From the NCBI RefSeq assembly GCF_900114315.1, contig NZ_FOSQ01000003.1, positions 186,001 through 250,000 of the forward strand: a stretch of 64,000 nucleotides of DNA, given 5' to 3'. A program made the translations under genes and the position numbers. The stretch comes from Falsiroseomonas stagni DSM 19981. GTDB taxonomy: Bacteria > Pseudomonadota > Alphaproteobacteria > Acetobacterales > Acetobacteraceae. The notes beneath the pieces were generated by a model. The model searched no databases, was not told the origin of the DNA, and saw only the letters and a program-made list of their open reading frames with translations. Of the stretch, positions 23,821 through 32,307 are shown in pieces. Position 1 is the stretch's first letter. Every line of letters begins with the position of its first letter.

Positions 23821-25648
23821 CGGGCGCGCCCTCCTCCGGCCCGGTCGGCGGCAGCGTCACCGCCGTGACGATGCGGGAAACCGGCGCGGCGGCGGTCACG
23901 ACCAGCACCGGCACGGGGGACAAGGTCCCGTAGGCGGGGCTTTCCCAGCCCTCCGCCAGGCGCAGGGACAGGGGGGCGTCGGCGGTGATGCGGAGGATGG
24001 CGGCGGGGCCGCTCACCCCATCGGCGGCCAGGCGCCAGGGCCCCGGCGCCAGCCGCCAGTGCAGCGCCACCCCCCGGAACGGACCGGCGAGGCGATCCTC
24101 CGCCATCCAGCACCGCGCCCCCGCCCGGATGCGGCGTTCATGGCGGTTGCCCCTGGAATCGCGGCGCCAGGCGCCATCGGGCAGGGGGCCGAGGCGCGGC
24201 CAGCGCGCCAGCAGGAAGCGACCCGCCCGGGGCAGCGGATCCTCCCCATCGAAGACCGGCGCGTTGTGGGCCGCGGCACCGGCGATGGCGTCCCACCAGC
24301 CGGGCGAGGGCGGATTGTAGGAGCCGGTCCCGCCATCGCGCAGCACCGTGGCGCTGCCATCCCGCAGGATGAGATGCAGCAGGTCGGACTGCGCGGGACG
24401 GAAGCGCAGCGGCCCGGTGCGCAGCAGGGCGGTGGCGCCCCCCATGTCCCACCCCATGCTGCCGGCGGCCGCCCAGCGCGCGGGGCGATCCAGGCGCGCG
24501 GCTGGGCAGGGCAGGCCGAGCCAGGCGCAGCCGGCATCCGGGTCCGCCCCGGCCGAGGCATCGGCGAAGAGCCGCGCGGCGCGCTCCACGCTGCCGCGCG
24601 CATCCGCCGGGCCGTGCAGGCCGAGGTCCGCGAGCGCGGACCCGTCCTCCACCCCCAGAGCAGGCCCGGTGCCATCTTCCGCCACCACGCGGTGCAGCCA
24701 GGTCGCCAGCGCGGCGGCGCGGGCCGCGAGCGGTGCGGGGAAGGCGGGGGCGCCGTGGCGCCGGCGCAGCCATTCCGCGACGGAGAGCGTATCCAGCGCC
24801 AGCCGCGCATAGCCCGCCGAGACCTGCGCGAAGCCGCCATCGGGCGCCACCAGCCGCGCCATCGCGGCCGACAGGCGCCGCGCCGACCGCGCCGCGCCGC
24901 GCCCATCGCCCAGCAGCAGCGCGCAGGCGAAGGCGCCGGCGGGCTCCGAGATCGCATGATTGTTGTCCTGCGCCGCGGCATAGGCGGGGGTCGCGGCGAT
25001 TCGCCGGGCGAGGAGGCCGAGCAGCGCCCGCGCCCCCGCCGGCGGGTCCCGATCCGCGTCGAGCAGGGCGAGAATGAGGGACAGCATCAGTGCCCGCAGC
25101 GCCGCTTCCTGCCCGCAGGCCCAGGCCGGGCCGCGGAAGGCGGGGTTGGCGGCGGCCCAGCCGCGCAGCAGGGCCTCCGCCCGCGCCAAATGGCCGCCGC
25201 CGGGGTCGATCCGCGCCGCCTGCCCCAGAAGCAGCGCATCCGCGAAGCGATGCCGTTCCCAGACAGGGCGCACATCGCCGGGGCGGAACAGGTCCATGCC
25301 GATGGCGGGGGCGGCAGCGTCGAAGGGGCCGTGCCAGTCCGGCGTCTCCGGCAGGGTCGCCGCCGCCCGCAGCAGCCGCCCCGCCGCCCCCGCCGGCAGC
25401 GCCGGCGCGGGCGGCGCGGTTCGCGGCAGAATCGTGCCCGCGATCGCCGCCGGGTTGCGCAGGCGCGCGGCCGGAACCCCCAACGCCATCGCCGCGCGAT
25501 GCCACAGGAACAGGCCGACCGGCCGCGGGCCGAGCCGCCAGGCGGCATCCAGGCGCAGCAAGGCCCTCACCCGGCGGTCCGGGGCGGGGCTGGCGGGCGA
25601 CGCAACCCGGGCGTCCAGAACCGGGTGAGAGGGGGCTTGGTTCGGCAT
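23810..25648 (-). CDS. Heparinase II/III-family polysaccharide lyase
   Basis: Predicted polysaccharide lyase of 612 residues. The N-terminal half is an all-helical toroid with the family motif NNHAISEPAGAFACALLLGD (about residues 227-246), where the His and Glu face the substrate. The C-terminal half is the heparinase II/III beta-sandwich (GGATALLRTGPLRFRP, FRGVALHWRL). No signal peptide is obvious at the annotated N-terminus (MPNQAPSHPVLDARV), which is odd for a periplasmic lyase. Homologues in capsule loci trim or degrade uronic-acid-containing polymer. It is the first gene of the leftward operon, only 35 bases from the divergent export gene, so both probably share regulation. Confidence 0.88.
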   Translation of the reverse strand: MPNQAPSHPVLDARVASPASPAPDRRVRALLRLDAAWRLGPRPVGLFLWHRAAMALGVPAARLRNPAAIAGTILPRTAPPAPALPAGAAGRLLRAAATLPETPDWHGPFDAAAPAIGMDLFRPGDVRPVWERHRFADALLLGQAARIDPGGGHLARAEALLRGWAAANPAFRGPAWACGQEAALRALMLSLILALLDADRDPPAGARALLGLLARRIAATPAYAAAQDNNHAISEPAGAFACALLLGDGRGAARSARRLSAAMARLVAPDGGFAQVSAGYARLALDTLSVAEWLRRRHGAPAFPAPLAARAAALATWLHRVVAEDGTGPALGVEDGSALADLGLHGPADARGSVERAARLFADASAGADPDAGCAWLGLPCPAARLDRPARWAAAGSMGWDMGGATALLRTGPLRFRPAQSDLLHLILRDGSATVLRDGGTGSYNPPSPGWWDAIAGAAAHNAPVFDGEDPLPRAGRFLLARWPRLGPLPDGAWRRDSRGNRHERRIRAGARCWMAEDRLAGPFRGVALHWRLAPGPWRLAADGVSGPAAILRITADAPLSLRLAEGWESPAYGTLSPVPVLVVTAAAPVSRIVTAVTLPPTGPEEGAPDAA

Positions 25649-25683
25649 GAATGGAATGTTTATGCTACACAGGGTCGTAAATC

Positions 25684-28407
25684 ATGCCATCGCAATTAAC
25701 GCCTGAGTTGAGACTTGTCTCAGCCGTCCTGGCCGGGCTGCTGGCCTGGATGCCGGTCGCCCGGGCCCAGCCAGCCGGCCCGCCGGCGATTTCATCCTCA
25801 CCCGGTTCCGCCACCGGGCCCGCGGTAGGCTCTGCCCTGTCGCCGCCGCCCCTGCCCTCCCTGCTGCCCGGCGGCCTGCCCCTGCCGAGCCTGCCGGCCG
25901 GCACGCAGCAGGAGATCATGCAGCGGATCCTGGACGCGGCCGGCGGCCGACCCCCGCCGGGCCCGCTGCCCGCCCCCGCGGCGCCCACGCCGTCCTCCCC
26001 CTTTCCCGCCATGCCGGCCATGCCGGGGGTGGCCCCCGCGGCATCGCTGGGGGAGCCCTTGTCCCATACGGAGGCCTTCTTCGCGGAACGGCTGGGCCTG
26101 GCGCTGCGGCAGTTCGGCTATGACAGCTTCCGCAGCGGCCCGGGCGGCGCGGGCGTGCTCGGCGCCCTGCCGGACGACTACATCATCGGCCGGGACGATG
26201 AGCTGGTGCTGGCCCTGCGGGGCCGCACGCGGTCCACGCTGAACCTGCGCGTGCTGCGGGACGGCACGCTGGTAACGCCCGACCTGCCGCCGATTCCCGC
26301 CGCCGGCCGCACGCTGCGCGACCTGCGCGCGGACCTGGAAGCGCGGATCGCCCGCGACATGCCGGGGACGGAGGCCTACCTGGCGATCGGCCAGGTCCGG
26401 CAGATCGCGATCTTCGTGGGGGGCGAGGTGCAGCGACCCGGGATGCAGGCGCTGACGGCGCTGTCCTCCGTGCTCGATGCGCTCCAGCAGGCCGGGGGCG
26501 TGCGCAAGACAGGCTCGCTCCGCGGCATCCGGGTGGAGGGGCCGCGTGGCAGCCGGGTGGTCGACCTCTATGCCGTCATCGCCGGCGAACGCGGCAGCGT
26601 CGATCTGTCGCTGCGCGAAGGGGAACGGATCGTGGTGCCGCCGCTGGGCGGCGTGGTGGCCTTGGCCGGGGAGGTGACGCGGCCCGGCATCTACGAACTG
26701 CCCGCCGGCAGCGCGGGCGTGCCGCTCTCCGCCGCGCTGCGCCTGGCCGGCGATCCGCTGCGCCCGGCGGGCAACCGCTTCCTGTCGCAGGGCACGGATG
26801 GCGGCGGGCGGCGGAGCTTCACGGAGCTTCGCCCGCAGGACCTGGTGCGGCGGGGCGACAGCGTACTGGTGCAGCCCGGCGCCGATGTGATTGCCAACCA
26901 GCTGCGCCTCGCCGGCCATGTCACCGCGCCGGTGACGCGCGCGATCGGGCGCGGCGGCGTCTCGCTCAACGGGCTGCTGTCCGACCCGCGACTGGTGCGG
27001 CCCGATCCCTATCCGCGGCTGGCCGTGATCCTGCGGCTGGATGCGCAGACGCGGGTGCGCCAGTTCGTGCCCTTCGACCTGTCCCGCACGCTCCAGGGCC
27101 AGGGCAACCTGCCGCTGGCGGAGGGTGATGAGGTGATCGTGCTGGGCAACAGCGACATCGCCTGGCTGGCCAGCCCGCCCGTGCAGCGCGCCTTGCGCGG
27201 TGAGGCACCGCCCGATGACAGCTGCCCGGCGCTGACGCAGCTTGCCATCGCCGCCCGCAGCGCGCCCGCGCGCTTCGCCCATGCCCGCGGCGCCGGCTTC
27301 CCCGATATCGGCGCGCCGGGCTGCCCGCAGGTCTTCCGGGACTATCCGCCGCTGCTCGCCTTCCTGCTGGATACCGCCGTGCTGCTGGCGGGCGAGGTCC
27401 GGCAGCCCGGCCTGTTTCCGATCCAGGACAATACGGGGCTGGACGCGCTGCTGGCCGCGGCCGGGGGCGTGACGGATGGGGCGGACCTCTCCGCCATCGA
27501 ACTGGCGCGGGAGCCGGTCGAGCAGGCCGGGACCATCCCGCTGTCGCGCACCCTGCTCGATCTGCGCAGCCGTAACTTCCGCGCCGTCCGACTTTCCCCG
27601 CGCGACGTCATCCGCGTGCCGCGCAGCTTCACGGACCGGGAGACGGGGCCGGTGACCCTGGCCGGGGAGGCGGTGCGCCCCGGCGTCTACGACATCCGCC
27701 GCGGCGAACGCCTGTCCGAACTCCTGGCCCGCGCCGGCGGGCTGACGGGGCAGGCCTACGCCTACGGCACGGTCTTCACGCGGGACAGCGTGCGGCTGCG
27801 CCAGCAGGAAGGCTTCGCGCGCACGGCACGCGACCTCGAGACCTCGCTCATCCAGGTCGCCGCCGGCCAGGCGGTGGCGGGCGGGCGCGGGCAGAATGTC
27901 GATGTCGGCAACGCCATCAGCGCCGGGCGGGAACTGGCCAATGCGCTGCGCCAGGCTCAGGCGGCGGGACGCATGGTGGTGGAAGCGAACCCCGTGCTGC
28001 TGGCGGCACGGCCGGAACTCGACGTGCTGCTGGAACCGGGGGACCTGATCGTCATCCCCAAGCGACCGAACGAGGTCACCGTCGTCGGCGCCGTGCTGAA
28101 CCCGGGCAGCCTGCAATTCCAGTCGGGCTGGCGGGCCAGCGACTACCTCCGAGCCGCCGGCGGGCCGCAACGCTTCGCCGATACCTCCCGCGCCTTCGTG
28201 GTCTTCCCCAACGGCCAATCGGCCCCCGCGGGGCTTTCCGGCTGGCAGGCGGGCGGGCCGCCCGTGCCGCCCGGCAGCCTGGTCGTCGTGCCGCAGGACC
28301 CGTCGCCCTTCGAGACCTGGGGCTTCATCCGCGACCTCACCCAGGTGCTGAGCCAGGTCACGATCTCCTCGGCCGCGCTCGCGGTGATCGCGCGAGAGAT
28401 GCGCTGA
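25684..28407 (+). CDS. Polysaccharide export protein with multiple SLBB domains
   Basis: Envelope protein of 907 residues for exopolysaccharide export, larger than Wza (about 380) because SLBB domains are repeated. Residues 1-29 form a Sec signal (ending ARA), followed by a Pro-rich linker to about 115. The Poly_export/BexD domain comes next (GRDDELVLALRG, PPIPAAGRTLRDLRADLEA), then at least five SLBB-type modules, each recognised by a G-E/A-V-x-RPG core: GGEVQRPGMQAL, AGEVTRPGIYEL, AGEVRQPGLFPI, AGEAVRPGVYDI and GAVLNPGSLQFQ. No lipobox Cys is seen. It is followed four bases later by the YjbH frame, implying an export pair. ATG 25684 has only a weak ribosome site. Confidence 0.92.
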   Translation: MPSQLTPELRLVSAVLAGLLAWMPVARAQPAGPPAISSSPGSATGPAVGSALSPPPLPSLLPGGLPLPSLPAGTQQEIMQRILDAAGGRPPPGPLPAPAAPTPSSPFPAMPAMPGVAPAASLGEPLSHTEAFFAERLGLALRQFGYDSFRSGPGGAGVLGALPDDYIIGRDDELVLALRGRTRSTLNLRVLRDGTLVTPDLPPIPAAGRTLRDLRADLEARIARDMPGTEAYLAIGQVRQIAIFVGGEVQRPGMQALTALSSVLDALQQAGGVRKTGSLRGIRVEGPRGSRVVDLYAVIAGERGSVDLSLREGERIVVPPLGGVVALAGEVTRPGIYELPAGSAGVPLSAALRLAGDPLRPAGNRFLSQGTDGGGRRSFTELRPQDLVRRGDSVLVQPGADVIANQLRLAGHVTAPVTRAIGRGGVSLNGLLSDPRLVRPDPYPRLAVILRLDAQTRVRQFVPFDLSRTLQGQGNLPLAEGDEVIVLGNSDIAWLASPPVQRALRGEAPPDDSCPALTQLAIAARSAPARFAHARGAGFPDIGAPGCPQVFRDYPPLLAFLLDTAVLLAGEVRQPGLFPIQDNTGLDALLAAAGGVTDGADLSAIELAREPVEQAGTIPLSRTLLDLRSRNFRAVRLSPRDVIRVPRSFTDRETGPVTLAGEAVRPGVYDIRRGERLSELLARAGGLTGQAYAYGTVFTRDSVRLRQQEGFARTARDLETSLIQVAAGQAVAGGRGQNVDVGNAISAGRELANALRQAQAAGRMVVEANPVLLAARPELDVLLEPGDLIVIPKRPNEVTVVGAVLNPGSLQFQSGWRASDYLRAAGGPQRFADTSRAFVVFPNGQSAPAGLSGWQAGGPPVPPGSLVVVPQDPSPFETWGFIRDLTQVLSQVTISSAALAVIAREMR

Positions 28408-28411
28408 GGGC

Positions 28412-30697
28412 GTGGCGCGGGTGGAAGACAGGGGGGCGTTGCCCCCCTGGACCCCCCACCAGGAGGCAGCGGCCTCCTGGACCACATGCTGTTCAACGCC
28501 GGAAGGGAGGGGGGCCGAAGTGCCCCCCTCCCTTCCGGCGTTGAAAACCGATGACGGGGTCCGGGGGGCGTCACGCCCCCCGGCCGGGGGTCCAGGGGGC
28601 AGAGCCCCCTGGCTGCTAGCCCTCGTAGCGCTCCTCATCGCGCCCGCGCCGACCCGCGCCGCGGATGAGGTGCCCGGGACCGGGTCCAACTATGGCGGCG
28701 TGGGGTTGCTGGAGATGCGCAATGCGCGCTTCCGGCCTGATGGGGTGCTGGAGGCGGGGACGGCGCTGCGCCACCAGCGGCGCTTCCATTTCCTGTCCTT
28801 CCAGGCCCTGCCCTGGCTGGAGACGACGTTCCGCCTGACCGAGCGGCTGGATGGCACGACGGGTGCGGGGATGACCAATGACCGCGCCTTCGATGTGAAG
28901 GTCAGGCTATGGGAGGAGACCGACTGGCGGCCGGCGCTGGCGGTGGGGTTGCAGGACTTCATCGGCACGGGGCTCTATTCCGGCGAGTATGTCGTGGCCT
29001 CCAAGCGCTTCGGCCCGCTGGATGCGACGGTTGGGCTGGGCTGGGGCCGGCTGGGCACCGCGGCGGATGGGCAGAACCCGCTGGCGGCCTTGTCCCCGCG
29101 GTTCGAGGCGCGGCCGCGCGATGTGGACCAGGGCGGGTCGATCAACACCTTCCAGTTCTTCCGCGGCGCGAATGCCGCGCTGTTCGGCGGGCTGGAGTAT
29201 TCGCTGCCGCCGGTCTGGAGCCCCTGGGGCGAGGTCGATGGCTTGCGCGCGAAGGTCGAGCTTTCCGGCGATGCGCTGCGGGATGAGCGGGGCGGCTGGC
29301 CGGCGCGGAGCACGGGGTTGCGGGGGGAAGCCGCCAGCCGGGTGAATTACGGCCTGCAATGGTCGAATGGCTGGCTGGATGCCGGGGTGCAGTTCGTGCA
29401 CGGCACGGACCTGCTGCTGCGGCTGTCCGCGCGGCTCGACCCCGATCGCGTGCCGAAGGTGGAGCGCCCGCCGCCGCCGGCGATGGGCGCACGGCCGGAG
29501 GCCCCGGCGGCGGATCCGGAGGCGGCTGTCGCAGCGGCGCTGCGCGCCATCGGCTTCCGCCCCGTGCGCATCCGGATCGAGGGCCAGGTCGCGCGCATCG
29601 CGGTGGCGGGCGGGCGGCAGCGGACGCTGGCGCGGGCGGCCGGGCGGATGCTGCGGGCCGCGCAGCCGCATCTGCCGCCGGGGGTGGAGCGCATCGTCTT
29701 CTCCTGGCGCCAGGCGGGGGTGGAGGTGGCGCGGCTGACCTTGCCGCGTTCGGCCATGGAGGCCGCGGCGCGGGGCGATGGCAGCGCGGAGGAGGTTTTC
29801 TACGCCAGCCGGCTGGAAGCCGCGGGCGCCGATGATTTCGGGTTGATCGATGGCGGGCGCGGCTTTTCCTGGGGGTTGGAGCCGCGATTCTCGACCCTGT
29901 TCGGCGATCCGTCCCGGACCCTCCGCTGGCAGGCGCAGGCGGTGGTGGGGGCGCGGGCGGAATTCGGGCATGGCCTGGCCGTCGCGGGCAGTCTGTCGCA
30001 GGCGCTGGCGGGCAATCTCGGCAATGCGCCGGCCTCCGACAGCCGACTGCCCGGGGTGAGGAGCGAGGCGGCGCGGTATGCCCGCGAAGGGGAGACGGCG
30101 ATGCCAGCGCTGTATGGAGAGCGCATCTGGGGGCTCGGGCCGGATGTCTTCGCCCGCGTGACGGGCGGCTATCTGGAGCCGATGTTCGCGGGCGTTTCCG
30201 CCGAAGTGCTGTGGCGGCCGCATGGCCGGGCCTGGGGGGTGGGCGTGGATGTCGCGCAGGTGGCGCAGCGGGACTACGACCAGCGCTTCGGCCTGCAGGG
30301 CTACAACGTCACCACCGGGCATGTGTCGGTCTACGGGGATTTGCCCTGGTTCGGGATGTATGGCGTGGCGCGGGCGGGGCGGTACCTCGCGGGGGATTGG
30401 GGCGCGACGGTCGAGGTCGGGCGCCGCTTCCGCAGCGGGATCGAGGTCGGCGGCTTCGCGACACTGACGGATGTGCCCTTCAAGACCTTCGGCGAGGGCA
30501 GCTTCGACCGGGGGATCTATGTGCGCGTGCCGCTCGACCTGTTCGGGATCGAGACGCGGACGGTGGCGCCGCTGACGATCCGCGGCGTGACGCGGGATGG
30601 CGGGGCGCGGCTGGGGGTGGACAACCCGCTGTGGGAGGTGACGCGGGAGGGGCGGGCGCGGGGGTTCGAGGAGGGGTTCGGGGGGTTCATGCGGTGA
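28412..30697 (+). CDS. YjbH-family exopolysaccharide outer-membrane protein (start uncertain)
   Basis: Outer-membrane beta-barrel-like protein of the YjbH family, associated with exopolysaccharide production. The mature part begins ADEVPGTGSNYGGVGLLEMRN and shows GVLEAGTALRHQRRFHFLSFQALPWLE, repeated amphipathic strands and a barrel-like C-terminus with aromatic residues. A hydrophobic signal-like segment (WLLALVALLIAPAPTRA) lies at about residues 67-83 of the longest frame, so the first ~66 codons are read through a cluster of five hairpins and are probably not coding. No ATG lies between the hairpins and the signal segment; the start may be GTG 28412, a TTG within the cluster or a non-standard codon. 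Total possible length is 761 residues. Confidence 0.8.
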   Translation: MARVEDRGALPPWTPHQEAAASWTTCCSTPEGRGAEVPPSLPALKTDDGVRGASRPPAGGPGGRAPWLLALVALLIAPAPTRAADEVPGTGSNYGGVGLLEMRNARFRPDGVLEAGTALRHQRRFHFLSFQALPWLETTFRLTERLDGTTGAGMTNDRAFDVKVRLWEETDWRPALAVGLQDFIGTGLYSGEYVVASKRFGPLDATVGLGWGRLGTAADGQNPLAALSPRFEARPRDVDQGGSINTFQFFRGANAALFGGLEYSLPPVWSPWGEVDGLRAKVELSGDALRDERGGWPARSTGLRGEAASRVNYGLQWSNGWLDAGVQFVHGTDLLLRLSARLDPDRVPKVERPPPPAMGARPEAPAADPEAAVAAALRAIGFRPVRIRIEGQVARIAVAGGRQRTLARAAGRMLRAAQPHLPPGVERIVFSWRQAGVEVARLTLPRSAMEAAARGDGSAEEVFYASRLEAAGADDFGLIDGGRGFSWGLEPRFSTLFGDPSRTLRWQAQAVVGARAEFGHGLAVAGSLSQALAGNLGNAPASDSRLPGVRSEAARYAREGETAMPALYGERIWGLGPDVFARVTGGYLEPMFAGVSAEVLWRPHGRAWGVGVDVAQVAQRDYDQRFGLQGYNVTTGHVSVYGDLPWFGMYGVARAGRYLAGDWGATVEVGRRFRSGIEVGGFATLTDVPFKTFGEGSFDRGIYVRVPLDLFGIETRTVAPLTIRGVTRDGGARLGVDNPLWEVTREGRARGFEEGFGGFMR
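28429..28612. repeat. Cluster of five GC-rich hairpins at the 5' end of the YjbH frame
   Basis: Five perfect stem-loops lie in 184 bases: 28429-28449 (9-bp stem), 28459-28480 (9 bp), 28492-28545 (23-bp arms TTCAACGCCGGAAGGGAGGG... and complement, 8-base loop), 28561-28583 (CCGGGGGGCG arms) and 28592-28612 (CCAGGGGGC arms). They sit between the SLBB stop and the hydrophobic signal segment of the YjbH protein. The 28561 stem recurs exactly at 50295, and the 28592 hairpin recurs inverted at 4436. Confidence 0.9.
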
Positions 30698-30860
30698 CTT
30701 CATCGCTAGAAAATAACTAATTTAATGCGAAAAAAAGTTCGGCGCAGAGTAGATTAAAGCGTACCACATAAGACTCACAGAGCAATCGCGCATTCCGAAA
30801 CGTCAAAGTGGCTTTTGGATAACGGTCAAGGCGATGTGATAACTACTTACGTGCTGAATT

Positions 30861-31970
30861 TTAGATGCGTCGTAAGATTTCGCTGCGTGCGACTACCTGA
30901 TCGGCGCGAACCGCCCAACCTAAGTCAACTCCGCCCCACGACTCGATGCCAACAACCCGAGTTCCGTCTGAATTTAGGATCGGCGCGCCTCCTGCTCCCG
31001 GTCCAAGCTGACAACCGTGAGCAAACTGACTTTGGCTTACGCTAAAGACCCTACATCTCGTGTCCCGGGCGAGCATTTGATCGGGTGAATTCAAGAATGC
31101 AATTGCACCCAAAGGTTGTTCAAGTAAGGGTGGTGCGTCGGATAAGGTTAGCCATCCGCCATCTACCATGCTCACGGTGTCCATTTGAAGAACGGTTATC
31201 CCTATATTTTCAGAGGATGTGCCTAATGTTCCAGGCAGCATAATTGTTTCTCGAGGTGGCAGTTTGATCGGGATGCCTGCTCTGATTGACCCGTCTGCTG
31301 CAATAGGGAAAAATTCTATACGCCTTTCGCTAGTTTGATCTCTTCCCAAGCAGTACGAAGCAGTGATAACGAGATCGGCAGCTACACGGAATGCTGTGCA
31401 ATTCACGTTGCGCGTTCCCGAAGCGCCGAATGCCATCGGTATCTCAAGCCTTCCAACCGCTAACGTAGACGGACGCAGTGGGTCGAATGCTGGAAGTGTT
31501 CTGGTGGGTTGCAAGCCAATCGTCGTGGAAGGCGATGGAAGCGACGGACCTTGGCCCGGAGCGCGTTCCGCGAGGAAACGCCGAATGGCGTCTAGGCGCT
31601 CCGAATTCTCAATTAGGCCGGATTCAGCTAAAAAGCGAAGGTTTGCTGCCGCCCTATCGGCGTCTCCAGTCTTGATCATTTCTAAGATGCGAGATGCCTC
31701 GGCTCTCGTATTTTCAAGCGCTTCGCTCTGTCGTCCGTTCATGAAGGCAACAACAGCGTTACCAACCGCAGCTATTGCGGCAACTAAAATTGCAACAATT
31801 AATGGACTTGCCCACCGGGAGCGCTTAGCATCTTCTATTTTGAACAAAAAATCTTGCTCCGATAGCGATTGCGCCCGTTCGCTTATCGCAAGTTCTCTCC
31901 TCTTAAATTCCTGTTCGCTGAGCCATTTTTCTCGTTCAAATTTATTAGCTGAATCTTCTATGGCGGCCAT
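30861..31970 (-). CDS. Membrane-anchored trypsin-fold protein with substituted catalytic residues (probable pseudo-protease)
   Basis: Protein of 369 residues. Residues 1-52 form a charged, likely coiled-coil segment (KFEREKWLSEQEFKRREL), 54-77 a transmembrane helix (SPLIVAILVAAIAAVGNAVV), 85-145 a helical region, and about 180-369 a trypsin-like double-barrel domain. The expected catalytic TAAHC is TASYC (Tyr at 206). The GxSGG motif is GPGAGGAP (Ala at 326). The DIALL strand reads NIGITVL, with no Asp. All three triad positions therefore look replaced, so it probably binds rather than cleaves. The strong GGGAGGGGG ribosome site before ATG 31970 and the intact frame argue for an expressed gene. 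Its codon use differs from all neighbours. Function unknown. Confidence 0.75.
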   Translation of the reverse strand: MAAIEDSANKFEREKWLSEQEFKRRELAISERAQSLSEQDFLFKIEDAKRSRWASPLIVAILVAAIAAVGNAVVAFMNGRQSEALENTRAEASRILEMIKTGDADRAAANLRFLAESGLIENSERLDAIRRFLAERAPGQGPSLPSPSTTIGLQPTRTLPAFDPLRPSTLAVGRLEIPMAFGASGTRNVNCTAFRVAADLVITASYCLGRDQTSERRIEFFPIAADGSIRAGIPIKLPPRETIMLPGTLGTSSENIGITVLQMDTVSMVDGGWLTLSDAPPLLEQPLGAIAFLNSPDQMLARDTRCRVFSVSQSQFAHGCQLGPGAGGAPILNSDGTRVVGIESWGGVDLGWAVRADQVVARSEILRRI

Positions 31971-32307
31971 TTGTGCCCCCTCCCTTCAGCGTCATCCAAG
32001 ATGGATGGTGCGGCAAATGGTTTGCAAAAAGCAAGAGCTAGCTGTCATCGCCAGTGTTCTGTTTTACGTCGCTCGACACAACGCAGAACGTTGTCTGAGC
32101 GCCCTGACAGAGCTGCGAAGCATTCACCACAGGTTGACCACATTGTCGCCATCCCTGCGTGCATGCAAGTCACCGTTGCATACGAATTTCGCTTCGCCTA
32201 CAGAACTCGCTTTGCTACCTGATGCCTAATTTTTCGCATGCGCGACGAACACTTTCGTAGCCATCGGCCGCGAGCATGACTGGTCTTGGCAATTAATCGC
32301 CGGAAAC
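31971..32307. other. Non-coding stretch in the low-GC island
   Basis: These 337 bases lie upstream of the trypsin-fold gene and downstream of opgH (both leftward). Apart from the AGGGAGGGGG ribosome site at its left end, I see no convincing gene, tRNA, strong hairpin or T-run terminator. Short open frames on the + strand have no recognisable product. It presumably carries the promoter of the trypsin-fold gene. Confidence 0.5.

Noticed and set aside
28429-28612. Possible insertion-sequence remnant
   Set aside because: Inverted repeats are present but there is no transposase fragment or target-site duplication; better described as a hairpin cluster.
25798-28689. About 960-codon open frame on the - strand opposite the SLBB gene
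   Set aside because: No motif, signal or ribosome site; it mirrors codon bias of the SLBB gene, which has multiple SLBB cores.
31363-32229. Open frame on the + strand of the low-GC island
   Set aside because: It overlaps the trypsin-fold gene in antisense and has no recognisable domain or ribosome site.
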